Part shown: positions 1-8,873 of the stretch, one piece after another | How the letters are laid out: every line of letters starts with the position of its first letter | Position numbering within the stretch: the first letter of the stretch is position 1 | Assembly: GCA_030549495.1 (NCBI GenBank) | Contig: JAUIRK010001002.1 | Span: 248,001 to 312,000, forward strand | DNA from: Nectonema munidae | Taxonomy: Eukaryota > Nematomorpha > Nectonematoida > Nectonematidae | Length of the DNA: 64,000 nucleotides | Reading direction: 5' to 3' | Notes under the pieces: generated by a model | Database searches by the model: none | What the model was told of the DNA's origin: nothing | Seen by the model: the letters and a program-made list of their open reading frames with translations, nothing else | Position numbers and translations under genes: made by a program

Positions 1-968
1 TTGGCATATAGTTTTCAGACATAAACCGCAAATTTGATTGACACTAGCAGTAAAACCTCTAAATGCGAAAACTATGTTCAGAAATGAAATCATCATAATC
101 TATTTGCTATAAAAACATATATTTCATGTAAAATTTGAATCAATATTTTTGGAAACAAATTTTAGAAGTAAACCGCTAATTTGATTAACACTTATAGGTA
201 TTTTCACATCCTAAACGTAAAGAATGAGTCCAGAAATGAAACCAGCATGGCGGATTTAGTATAACACATATATTTCATTGTAAAATTTGAATGAAAGTTT
301 TTGGAGATAATTTTTAGAAGTAAACCGCAAATTTGATTAACACTTATAGGTATTTCCAGATCCTAAACGTAAAAAATTAGTCCAGAAATGAAACCAGCAT
401 GGCCGATTTAGTATAACACATATATTTTATGTAAAATGTGAAGGAATGTTTTTGGAGACAATTTTCAGAAGTAAACCGCAAATTTGAACTTATAGGTATT
501 TTCAAATCCTAAATGTATAAAATGAGTCCAGAAATGAAAAAAGCATGACCGATTTAGTATAAAAACATATATTTTATGTAAAATTTAAAGGTATATTTTA
601 TTAGATATATTTTTGATTAATCAAAATTTTGATTGACATTTTTTAAAAAGTAGCCGTGATTATTGAAAAAATTATATATAAAGTGTTATGCGTTCCAAAC
701 TGTATATAATTATAAATTTTCAGGGTATTATATAATATAGATCCTAAGTTATAAAGTTAAGTACAGATAATATAAAAATTTTGCTGAGAATTTTTGATTT
801 TGATTGACAGTTTTGGACATGAAGGGGTCATTCAACTACCATGAAAATGGTTTCAAAAGATGCAGCTAGCGATTTTAGGAAAAGTCACAAAATTTGAAGG
901 GATATGATTGAGCCAATTTTCTACAATTAATTTTTTAGTGAAGGGGGCGTCACTAATAGGGTTAGGTA
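1..968 (+). mobile_element. Right-hand part of a large TTAA-type non-autonomous element (truncated by window start)
   Basis: Positions 1 to about 600 hold about four degenerate units of roughly 150 bp, each with a core like 'agtaaaccgcaaatttgatt' (near 24, 172, 321, 471). A non-repeated tail follows and ends in 'cactaatagggtta' at 951-964. The same units and tail occur at 57880-59723, where the element is bounded by TTAA and has a matching left terminus. This segment is therefore the right end of a second copy. Its flanking tetranucleotide is TTAG instead of TTAA. No coding capacity is visible. The piggyBac-superfamily assignment is inferred from TTAA and the CCC-starting terminus. Confidence 0.75.
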
Positions 969-1087
969 CTTATTTTCATTTAATTCAAAGTACAAGGGTA
1001 CTAAATATGTTGTATTTACTTGCGATGATTATATAAAAGAATCTAACTTCTATATTTACGTTAAATACTGTAAATGTAAATGCTATA

Positions 1088-1310
1088 CTTATATATCTTC
1101 TTTGCAATGTAGGATTTGGCCATTCTACCAAGTTTTGTAAGAAAAAATCTAAAGCATGTGCATTCTGTGCTTCTAGTGAGCACGTGTAAAAAGATTGTAT
1201 AAATAAAAATGATTTGAGCAAGCTATCTTGTTTGAATTGTATAAACAATGGTACCACAGATGCGAAGCATTTATCGTGCAGCATAAAATGTCCCCTCGTA
1301 ATGTAAAAAT
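1088..1310 (+). pseudogene. LINE ORF1 zinc-knuckle relic
   Basis: Translation reads CNVGFGHSTKFCKKK, then CAFCASSEHV, a stop, KDC, then CLNCINNGTTDAKHLSC. This is a series of CX2-4C...H...C knuckles as found in nucleocapsid-like ORF1 proteins of Jockey-group LINEs, where they bind the element RNA. One in-frame stop interrupts the second knuckle. No N-terminal part of ORF1 is recognisable upstream, so the element is 5'-truncated or eroded. Confidence 0.65.
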
Positions 1311-1447
1311 ATAGAGTATGTCAAATCAATCACTGCATACTGATTATGGGTAATCAATTCCTGATCTTTTTGATTTACCCTACTTAAGTTGTTTTTATTT
1401 GAAAATTTTAGTTCATCACAAGTCAATTATTTAATAATGGTGTTTCT

Positions 1448-2081
1448 TTGGGAAATTTTTCTCTTATCAGTTTAAACATTCAATCCCTAAAAGCCAAGCA
1501 TGCTCATCTTATCAATTTTCTTGATTTGTTTGCTAAGAAAAACTTTTTAGTACCTAAAATTATTTGCTTGCAAGGGACATGGCTAAATGTTAACTCTCCA
1601 AACACTTTTGCTATATTGGGATATAATTTTATTTTTTCATCCCTACATCTCACTCGGGATTAGCTTTTTATCTTGATAAAAGCTTGAAATATGAAAAATG
1701 CGACATTTCTGTCGAGAGTAAAGATTTTGAAGTTTTTTCAGTTGCTAATATCTCTTGGAAAATAGAAAACTCTACGTAAATAATATTTACCGCAGACCAT
1801 CTAATAATGCCTCTGAAATCAATAGATTTTTAACTGACTTTGATACCTTTTTGAATAATTATAAGCTTGACTTAAAAATGTCTATATTCATTGGTGACTT
1901 TAATTTTGATTTGTTAAAAGTCTCAAAGAACCAAAACGTCAAATTTTTTATGAATAGTTGGCTGTCTAATTCTTTCAAACCGACTATTTCAAAGTATACT
2001 CGTTTTGCAAGCAATACTCTTATAGATATCTCAGTTTTTACCCTTACAATATACAATTTTCAACTTCTGATCATATGCCGC
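1448..2081 (+). pseudogene. LINE ORF2 endonuclease domain (broken)
   Basis: The N-terminal strand SLISLNIQSLKAKHAHL and IICLQGTWL correspond to the N-x-Q-S and Q-E-T-W motifs of LINE AP-like endonucleases. Here the catalytic Glu of QETW is replaced by Gly (QGTW). After frame changes, NNIYRRPS and FIGDFNFDLLK follow, the latter being the GDFN metal-site motif. The enzyme would nick target DNA to prime reverse transcription. The domain is cut at its 3' end by the SINE-like insertion at 2082. Confidence 0.75.
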
Positions 2082-2447
2082 CCGGTTTTTTACCCTGGTT
2101 TTCTTCCTCTAAAGAATTCAAAGATTTTTACGGTTAGGTAGTTCTCTAGCGACCCGATTCTACGTGGTTAGTAATCAAGCTCTCACTAGACAATAAGTTT
2201 GTTTCCCAAATTGGGAGCGTTCGCGTTAAGATAGTATCGATCACTCAGCTCTATTTATATATTTGTAACATAAATTCTTGTAAAATAATATATATAACAA
2301 GGTATAGCTATGCAGTAAGAAGGGCCGGTAGGTGTTTAGTGGGATGGAAAGTCGAGTTAGACTTGGACTCAGCATTCCGGGCGGGCCACGATATCCGAAA
2401 GGATGGGTGCGAACGCCACAAACAACTTAATTAATTAATTATTAATT
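2082..2447 (+). mobile_element. SINE-like element, copy 1, with 9 bp target-site duplication
   Basis: This segment interrupts LINE ORF2. It is bounded by the direct repeat 'atatgccgc' at 2073-2081 and 2448-2456, and its 3' end is a TTAA-rich tail (about 2425-2447). A second copy lies at 32326-32702. Short length, target-site duplication, simple-repeat tail and lack of coding capacity indicate an RNA-mediated, SINE-like insertion. The 3' third folds well: a stem near 2350-2370 and an 'atccgaaaggat' GNRA-capped hairpin at 2391-2402. 'ggtgcgaacgcc' (2406-2417) resembles a Pol III B box, with an A-box-like stretch near 2328-2345, but these lie at the 3' end instead of the usual 5' end. Confidence 0.8.
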
Positions 2448-2456
2448 ATATGCCGC

Positions 2457-3587
2457 TATTATTGTCTTTTCAAGTAGACTGTGTACAGAACAATAAACTC
2501 TTGAAAAAAATTTGTGATATGAATAATTTTGTTCAGCTCACTGCAAAATTTAATTGGTATCAATATTTATGTCCCTTTTTTGATTATCCGAATATTTACT
2601 TTGAAAAAATTTATAGAAAACTTAGTGATATTTTGAATTTGAGCACAAAAACAACTAAAATTTCTAGAAGATCTAGTTATTACGAAAATGCACAAAAATC
2701 ATGGGTCAATGTTGAATTATTGAATTTGATAAAAACAAGAAACTCTATATTTTTAGAATTGAAAAAAATTTATAGTAGTGAACTGAAATACAAGTATATT
2801 TCTTTGAGAAATAAAATAAAGCATATATCAAAAAAATTAAAAAATGAATATTATTACAACTTTTTTTCTAGATCGTCTAATACTAAACAAAATTGGCATA
2901 AATTGAACTTTAGGTGTTTTAACTGCTTATATTGACATGAAAAAAGAATTTGATTTGATTCCCCACAAGATTTTCCTTGATAAAATTAGAATTTATTGTT
3001 TTGATAGCAGGTCACAAAATTTTATGAAATCATATTTAGAGCTAAGAGAACAACAAGTTTCAGTTGATGGAACATTATCTAAAAAAATGTTTGTTACTTC
3101 AGGAATACCACAAGGCTCAATACTAGGGCCACTGCTTTTCTCAATATTTATTAATGACTTACACTTATGCATTAAAAGACTAAATTATTTTAGTTATACT
3201 GATGACCTTACTATAAACATTCCTTTTTCTTTATCTGATGAATCTATTTCTGAAAAATATTTTAATGATGAATTACAGGCTGTATTTGATTGGTGTGTTA
3301 AGAACGGAATGGTGATAAATGAAACAAAGTCGAAGTCTATGTTTTTTGGTAAACCAAATCTTCCTAACTGTGAAACTGAAGGACTTCTTTTTAAAGTAGT
3401 GAGCTGTCATAACTTACTTGGCATCATAATAGATGACAAACTTAAATGGAGTGAAGACATCTTTTTTGTGAACAACAAGCTATCTAGACTAAATGACATT
3501 CTAAAAAGACTGAGGAACTGTCTTCCACTCAATGTAAAAAAACTTATTTATAATTCTTTTTTTTACCACATGTTAGCTATTGTTTAA
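2457..3587 (+). pseudogene. LINE ORF2 linker and reverse transcriptase (broken, internally deleted)
   Basis: The linker (2457-2930) has the usual Lys/Tyr-rich LINE sequence, with KSWVNVELLNLIKTRNSIF and ISLRNKIKHISKKLKNEYYY. The RT part (2916-3587) has AYIDMKKEFDLIPH (block with the first catalytic Asp), VTSGIPQGSILGPLLF, then SYTDDLTI, where the usual YADD is YTDD, and GIIIDDKLKW. About 150 residues of RT fingers between linker and palm are missing, so the two parts abut. The RT palm is otherwise open for 216 codons, which suggests moderate age. Confidence 0.8.
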
Positions 3588-3616
3588 CTCTCGCGGTTCA
3601 TACTAATCTTTCAATT

Positions 3617-4050
3617 TTGACAAAATCTCAAAAGAAAGCTTTGAGGCATATGTATAGTGTAAATTCTATATCTCATACAAGTAATCTGCTTCATCACTCG
3701 GAATTACTTAAACTAGAAAATCTTTATAAGTACAGCTTGTGTGATTTCATTTTCAAACTTTTTAATAACAAGTTACCAAGAATATTTGATAAAGTAATAA
3801 ATTTTGCTTTCAGTAATACAAATTATAACTTACGTAACAAAAATATTGCTCTCATTCCGTATTATCAAAAAGTTGAGTTGTATCAAACATTGAACTTTGA
3901 ACTCTGATTTTTGGAAGAAAAATAAATATTTACTTAACTATGTACATATGAATATTAGTAAATTTAAAAAAGAAATTAAGTATTTGTATTTGGATAATTA
4001 TTATTTATCAGAATGTTGTATAAATCATTGTTATTCGTGCCAACAGACAT
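3617..4050 (+). pseudogene. LINE ORF2 C-terminal segment
   Basis: The reading MTKSQKKALRHMYSVNSISH through YNLRNKNIALIPYYQ matches the post-RT region of CR1/Rex-like LINEs, where an 'H-N-T-R-x-K' type motif (here YNLRNKN) precedes the end of ORF2. A frame change near 3905 leads to NISKFKKEIKYLYLDNYY and a stop at about 4050. No RNase H domain follows. The remaining 230 bp to 4284 look like 3' untranslated sequence. Confidence 0.6.
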
Positions 4051-4284
4051 AAAATTACTGTATATAACTATAGTAAAGGAATAATCTATCATATATTATA
4101 TATTAACCTAGTATTTCTATTTTTTACATATCACAAACTATATGTATATTAATCCATTATTTAGATTTTTTATTCATCATATTTTGCAAGATTTCATACA
4201 AGCGGCTACATGGCCTTTTGAAGTTTTGCCGTATTTCCATTTCTATTATTTACAAGTGTTATCATAATAAAAAAAATTTATTTT

Positions 4285-4764
4285 ATTAATATGTGGGTGG
4301 TATTTTCAAATCCTAAATGTAAAAAACGACTCCAGAAATGAAACCAGCATGACCGATTTAGTATAAAAACATATATTTTATGTAAAATTTGAAGGTATAT
4401 TTTATTAGATATATTTTTGATCAATCAAAATTTGATTGACATTTTCTAAAAAGTAGCCATGATTATTGAACAAATTAAATATATAAAGTGTTATGCATTC
4501 CAAACTGTATATAATTATAAATTTTCAGGGTATTATATAATATAGATCCTAAGTTATAAGGTTAAGTACAGATAATGTCAAAATTTGCTGAAAATTTTTA
4601 ATTGGCAGTTTTGGACATGAAAGGGTCATTAAACTACCATGAAAATGATTTCAAAAGATGCAGCTAACGATTTTTGGAAAAGTCACAAAATTTGAAGGGA
4701 TATGATTCAGCCAATTTTCTACAATTAATTTTTTAGCGAAGGCTACACCCCAGCACTAATAGAG
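4285..4764 (+). mobile_element. Right-end fragment of the TTAA-type element, third copy
   Basis: From 'ggtattttcaaatcctaaatg' (4290) this matches the last repeat unit and tail seen at about 480-960 and 59220-59723. It ends 'cactaatagag' followed by TTAA (4765-4768). The left part is missing: the segment starts directly after the LINE 3' end, so the LINE either inserted into or was joined to it. Non-coding. Confidence 0.75.
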
Positions 4765-4768
4765 TTAA

Positions 4769-5885
4769 AATAGTAGCATCTTCTGAAGAAAGTACTTTTG
4801 ACTATTTCAAATGGCCTGAGCATTTGTATAAATTGTTGCAAATCTTTCCATTCGTTCTCATTAAAAACTTCAAGAATTTCACACTTTTTCAAAGCAATAA
4901 GTATGAATTTCTTCACGTCAAAAAATCTGGAAATCATTGAAAGGGTGCTATTCCATCTTGTTTTTGTATCTAAGATCTTCATCTCTTTATTCATGGTAGT
5001 TACATAGACTTTCTTGTAAGTAATCATTTTTTAAGGTGACTTTCTAAAATTTTGGAAATTTTACGAACTTTTAAAATTAATTCATGGTAGTTACCTTGAT
5101 TGAATAAAGATGCCGAACTATTTTCTTCTTGAAATTCATCAACTTCATTTGCTACTTCGAGTTCTAAAGGAATATTAAAATCATCCCAATCTTCAAGAAT
5201 CGGATTTACATAGTATTCTTCTATGACTCGTGTTTCGGATTCTTCTACTCTAAGTTGTTTTTTTCAAAAATAATATCACAAACAATCAAATGACAAGCAT
5301 GTGCAACACACTGTTAATGAATGAATTGATTTTCCTTACAAAATTTCACCATCAAAGATGCACCATCTGTAGTCACACCTTCTATATGATTTATCTATAT
5401 CTAATTTGAAATCTTTTAACCAGAAAAGTAATTTTACTACTGTTTAAAGAGCCAAAGATTATTGGTATTAATCCCAAAGACTTTAATTAGTAAGCTTTAA
5501 CTTTAATTTTTTTGTGTTTCATAATACTTCATAACCAACTTTTTAACCCAGCTCCAGTTGATGCTGGTACTTTGTCATACGCGTTTGTTGCCAAGTGTCG
5601 TTGAATGAACTCGCCTGTCGCAATTTGTTTGAAACTAAAACCTTCTTTACTAGCTAACTTAGCAATTTCGTGATCAAAAGATTTTTTGTTAAAAATTGTT
5701 CTAAAGTTTTATTGATAGAGTGAGATGTATTAACTTCACCATGAATTTTACTCATATGAGCTTTCATACCTGATGTCGAGCCTCCAACGTGTTTTAAAAC
5801 TTTTTGCATTGTTAACACTCTACTTCATCTTTGTTTTTTCTTAAAAAGTGATTCCAAACCCAGAGTTCACAAGATCTGAATTGAT
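4769..5885 (-). pseudogene. hAT transposase relic with BED finger
   Basis: On the minus strand, from about 5885 downward, the reading gives a BED zinc-finger-like block (WNHFLRKNKDEVEC, then QCKKVLKHVGGSTSGMKAHM, SKIHG). Further down come a low-identity catalytic part (GEFIQRHLATNAYDKVPAST) and an acidic stretch (LEVANEVDEFQEENSSA). Last is LDTKTRWNSTLSMISRFF near 4970, the conserved T-R-W-N-S-T motif of hAT transposases. Several frameshifts and stops are present. The 3' part is missing where the TTAA element's right end abuts at 4768, so the C-terminal dimerisation domain is absent. No terminal inverted repeats found. Confidence 0.75.
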
Positions 5886-6060
5886 TCACTATAAATAGGC
5901 GTCCAAAAATAGATGGGTACAAGGATAAAAATTAATACCAAGTGTAAATAACTGAGAATAGGCTATGTGAGAAGTGAAATGAAAACAGATGTGAGACATA
6001 CTGTGAATTTATATACCATGAGTGATAATGCAGTACAGTAGATATGCCAGGCTTTGCTAA

Positions 6061-6441
6061 ACACGCATGATATACTAATCTTATTTCTGATATGGGTATA
6101 ACAATCACCATCTAACTAAACACATGCTTTCTAAATAGGTGAGATAAGATGGCTAGAAAACACTGGAAAGCGCGTAGTGTTTAGAAAACACGCATGATAT
6201 ACTAATCTTATTTCTGATATGGGTATAACAATCACCATCTAACTAAACACATGCTTTCTAAATAGGTGAGATAAGATGGCTAGAAAACACTGGAAAGCGC
6301 GTAGTGTTTAGAAAACACGCATGATATACTAATCTTATTTCTGATATGGGTATAACAATCACCATCTAACTAAACACATGCTTTCTAAATAGGTGAGATA
6401 ATATGGCTAGAAAACACTGGAAAGCGCGTAGTGTTTAGAAA
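6061..6441. repeat. Tandem repeat, 3 x 127 bp
   Basis: Three near-identical units start at 6061, 6188 and 6315 with 'acacgcatgatatactaatc'. The only clear difference seen is in the third unit ('gagataatatgg' versus 'gagataagatgg'). Such identity implies recent duplication, or collapse or expansion in assembly. A partial extra boundary ('tgtttagaaaac') closes the array. It contains no ORF of note and lies upstream of the minus-strand hAT relic. Confidence 0.9.
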
Positions 6442-6929
6442 ACGAATTTAGAACGAAGAACATGTTTAAATTTTAAATGCACTTTTTACAGTGGCATAAA
6501 CAAACAAGTTTGATATTATAAATATAAAACAAAAAAATATTTTTTTCCTAATGGCAAAAGTACACAACACACTGCAATTTACCGGTAGTAAATGTGTATC
6601 GTTAACGATAAATTTTATTTTTTTTCATTACCGGTTTTTAATCACTAGTTGTGACGTCAAATCTGTTGCTATTACATCAAATTTTGAATTGAGTTGTGAG
6701 AGAAGGCTTGCTTGGCAAGCATATTCATTGATTATATTTTGGAGCAAGAGTCTGGAATACAATACGTCAAAAAAGTAACAAGTCGACCATGGCCAATAGT
6801 GTTGTATCATATGGTTCCAGAAATAAAAAGGCTACTACTACATCATACCATATTGCAGCAGAATGAGATCAGAAATAATATTGTATGATGCATACTTAGC
6901 TAGCTATTCAGTATGTAGTATGAGGAGAG
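6442..6929. other. Non-coding stretch before piggyBac relic 1
   Basis: I see no gene or terminal repeat that I can assign. It probably holds the eroded left end of the piggyBac relic that follows, but no clear TTAA-CCC terminus is visible. Confidence 0.4.
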
Positions 6930-7985
6930 TGTAGTTCTTCTACAGCCTGAAAAAATTGATAATATTAGTGATGATGAGATGGATGAAAATATAGATAACA
7001 TTTTTTCCTGGTACTTTAGAACTCCATCATTCTAATAAAATATTTTGTAAAAAATCTTTGAATTGGCCGAGAGCTGATAATGCCATTGAGTTAGTCTCTC
7101 CAGATCTTCTTTTTGATGAAAAGTATCTTTCAAAAACAAAGGTGATTGAACTACTATCCCTATCACCTTTTGATGCTTTTATGGAAATGGTTGAAGGTGT
7201 TTTCGAGTTGATCATTGAGGAATCAAGGAGATATTCGCTTCAAAAAAATTGTCACAACTTTAGTTGCACTATGAACGATTATAAATATTTTTTAGGATTC
7301 TTCTTTGGTCTGGGTATAATTCGTTTTCACAACAAGAAATGTTTTTGTCAGATGATTGTGATGCTGGAGTGGAGCTAGTGAAAAAAGCACTCCCAATAAA
7401 TAATTTCAGAGAATTGAAACAATTCTTACACTTCAACAACAATGAAAACGTGGCTGGAAGTCAAGATAAGTACTTCAAAATTCCTCCATTGATAAAAGTT
7501 TTAAATGAAAACTTCGCAAAATTCAACTACCTTGACAATTATTTTTCTATACATTAAAAAATGTGCCAATATTTTGGGCGTAACCCCATGAAACAGTTCA
7601 TAAGGGCATTTTGGAGTTGAATTTCATTTCCGACCAAGAAATATCGATAGGTTTGGTTACAAAATTTGGGCTCTGTGACGCGAAAAGTGGATACTGTTAC
7701 GAGTTTGAGCCGTATCAAGGAAAGAGTAACCTGAAGTCAAAAGAACCGTTAGGCACTAAGGTTGTAAATTCTTTGACTAATTTACATTCTGTTAGTAATT
7801 TTTTTTTTGACAATTTTTTCACATCACTTCCTTTTCTCCTTGATTTGAGGAAAAAGTGTTGTTGCAACATGATGTTTGAGAGCAAACAGGCTCTCAAACT
7901 GCCCATTGGATTTGCAGACATCCCAGCGCATTTTGGTGTTGAAAAAGGTTCCGAATGTTCCAAAAAAATAAAAGGTTCCAAGTAA
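6930..7985 (+). pseudogene. piggyBac transposase relic 1
   Basis: An acidic N-terminal piece (ISDDEMDENIDNIFSWYF, 6955-7010) is followed by the start of the DDE domain (7058-7378), then FRELKQFLHFNNNENVAG (7405 on). Next comes ISIGLVTKFGLCDAKSGYCY and the conserved FFDNFFTSLPFLLDLRKK (7800-7860), the Y/F-x-D-N-F-F-T-S motif of piggyBac transposases that carries a catalytic Asp. At least three frame changes separate the parts. It ends at 7985 without the Cys-rich C-terminal finger, so the 3' end is lost. The enzyme would cut and paste DNA at TTAA sites. Confidence 0.85.
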
Positions 7986-8049
7986 AAAGCTTAAATAGAA
8001 AAAAACATCAAAACACTATTTTATTAAAAAAAATAAATAAAAAGACAAA

Positions 8050-8856
8050 ATGAAAACTATTTATTTTTTTTCAAAAATTGATCGATGAGTCCAGACTTTC
8101 GCTTATTGACTTTTGAATTTAGATGACTCAATTCATTTGTTTTTTCGATTTCCTCATTTCTTTTGGTCTGAGGTGCTTTCAGAAGACTATGTGCCAAATG
8201 AATCGAGACTAAATTTTTGGAATTGATGGCATCTTCAGGTCTCTTTGTGGCGCTATCAAGTGTGGCTTTCTGAATACTTTCAAACTCGCAACTTTTTTCT
8301 TCAAAATGTTTTTCAATTTCCTCAATTTTGACGTTCCTGAATTTCCTTTAATTGCTGTTTTTCATTTCCTTTTTTCTAATTTTCGACTTTCTTTTTTCCA
8401 TTTCTAATCTGCCAAATGATTAACTTACATTTGTTATCAGTCAAAATTCTCTTTGAGATTGAAAATTCTTTCAATATCTGCATTTTCGTGCCAAACACAT
8501 AGGGCAGCTTTAACGACACTCAATACAGAATATTTCAGCAATCCATCAGAAGCCTTTATTGAAAAGAGATAGCGCCAGTTATGATCAATCCTATCTTCAA
8601 TATATTTCTCAGGAACAGTTTCTGTCTGTAAAAGATCATACATTCATCTATCAAAACATGAGTCTTAATTTTGTGAGGCAATACATTAGCAAGTTTCTCA
8701 ATGTCTTTCAGAGAACTGATCAGTTGTCTTCTACGTGGTGAAAGACACCTAAAACACTTCATTATGTTATCATCCAATACAGATGATTTTATAATGTAAG
8801 AACAGGATTCTTTATAAAAAAGTAAGCATTTTTTTGAAAGGCTTATATTCATCTTG
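8050..8856 (-). pseudogene. hAT-like transposase C-terminal relic
   Basis: Minus-strand reading from 8856: an upstream part with CFRCLSPRRRQLISSLKDIE, then SVLSVVKAALCVWHENADIE and RIFNLKENF (about 8520-8440). This resembles the hAT C-terminal dimerisation motif (A-L-x-x-x-H-x-N-A-D-x-E-R-x-F). It continues as LVSIHLAHSLLKAPQTKRNE and ends with KRKSGLIDQFLKKNK and a stop near 8050. Frames shift two or three times. The element is probably split by the younger hAT at 8874-11496, since a lysine-rich reading on the minus strand near 11500-11620 (DKLMNDYYSVSRSNF) could be its continuation. That link is inferred. Confidence 0.6.
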
Positions 8857-8873
8857 ATTCATCATGTAGTTTA

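Larger units (their letters stand above)
975..4284 (+). mobile_element. Decayed non-LTR retrotransposon (ORF1 zinc knuckles, endonuclease, RT)
   Basis: Fragments lie in LINE order on the plus strand: CCHC zinc knuckles of an ORF1 protein (about 1088-1310), an apurinic-type endonuclease (1448-2081), the endonuclease-RT linker (2457-2930), part of the reverse transcriptase (2916-3587) and a C-terminal segment (3617-4050). An A/T-rich 3' region with a short poly-A-like stretch ends near 4284. No RNase H follows the RT, which suits CR1/Rex-like lineages better than Jockey or I, although the gag-like knuckles are more Jockey-like. The clade is not settled. The element is dead: several frame changes, an internal RT deletion and a SINE-like insertion at 2082-2447. 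Confidence 0.8.

Noticed and set aside
2323-2420. Self-cleaving ribozyme (hammerhead or HDV-like) in the SINE-like element
   Set aside because: The segment folds, but the conserved hammerhead cores are missing and I could not pair an HDV-type P1.
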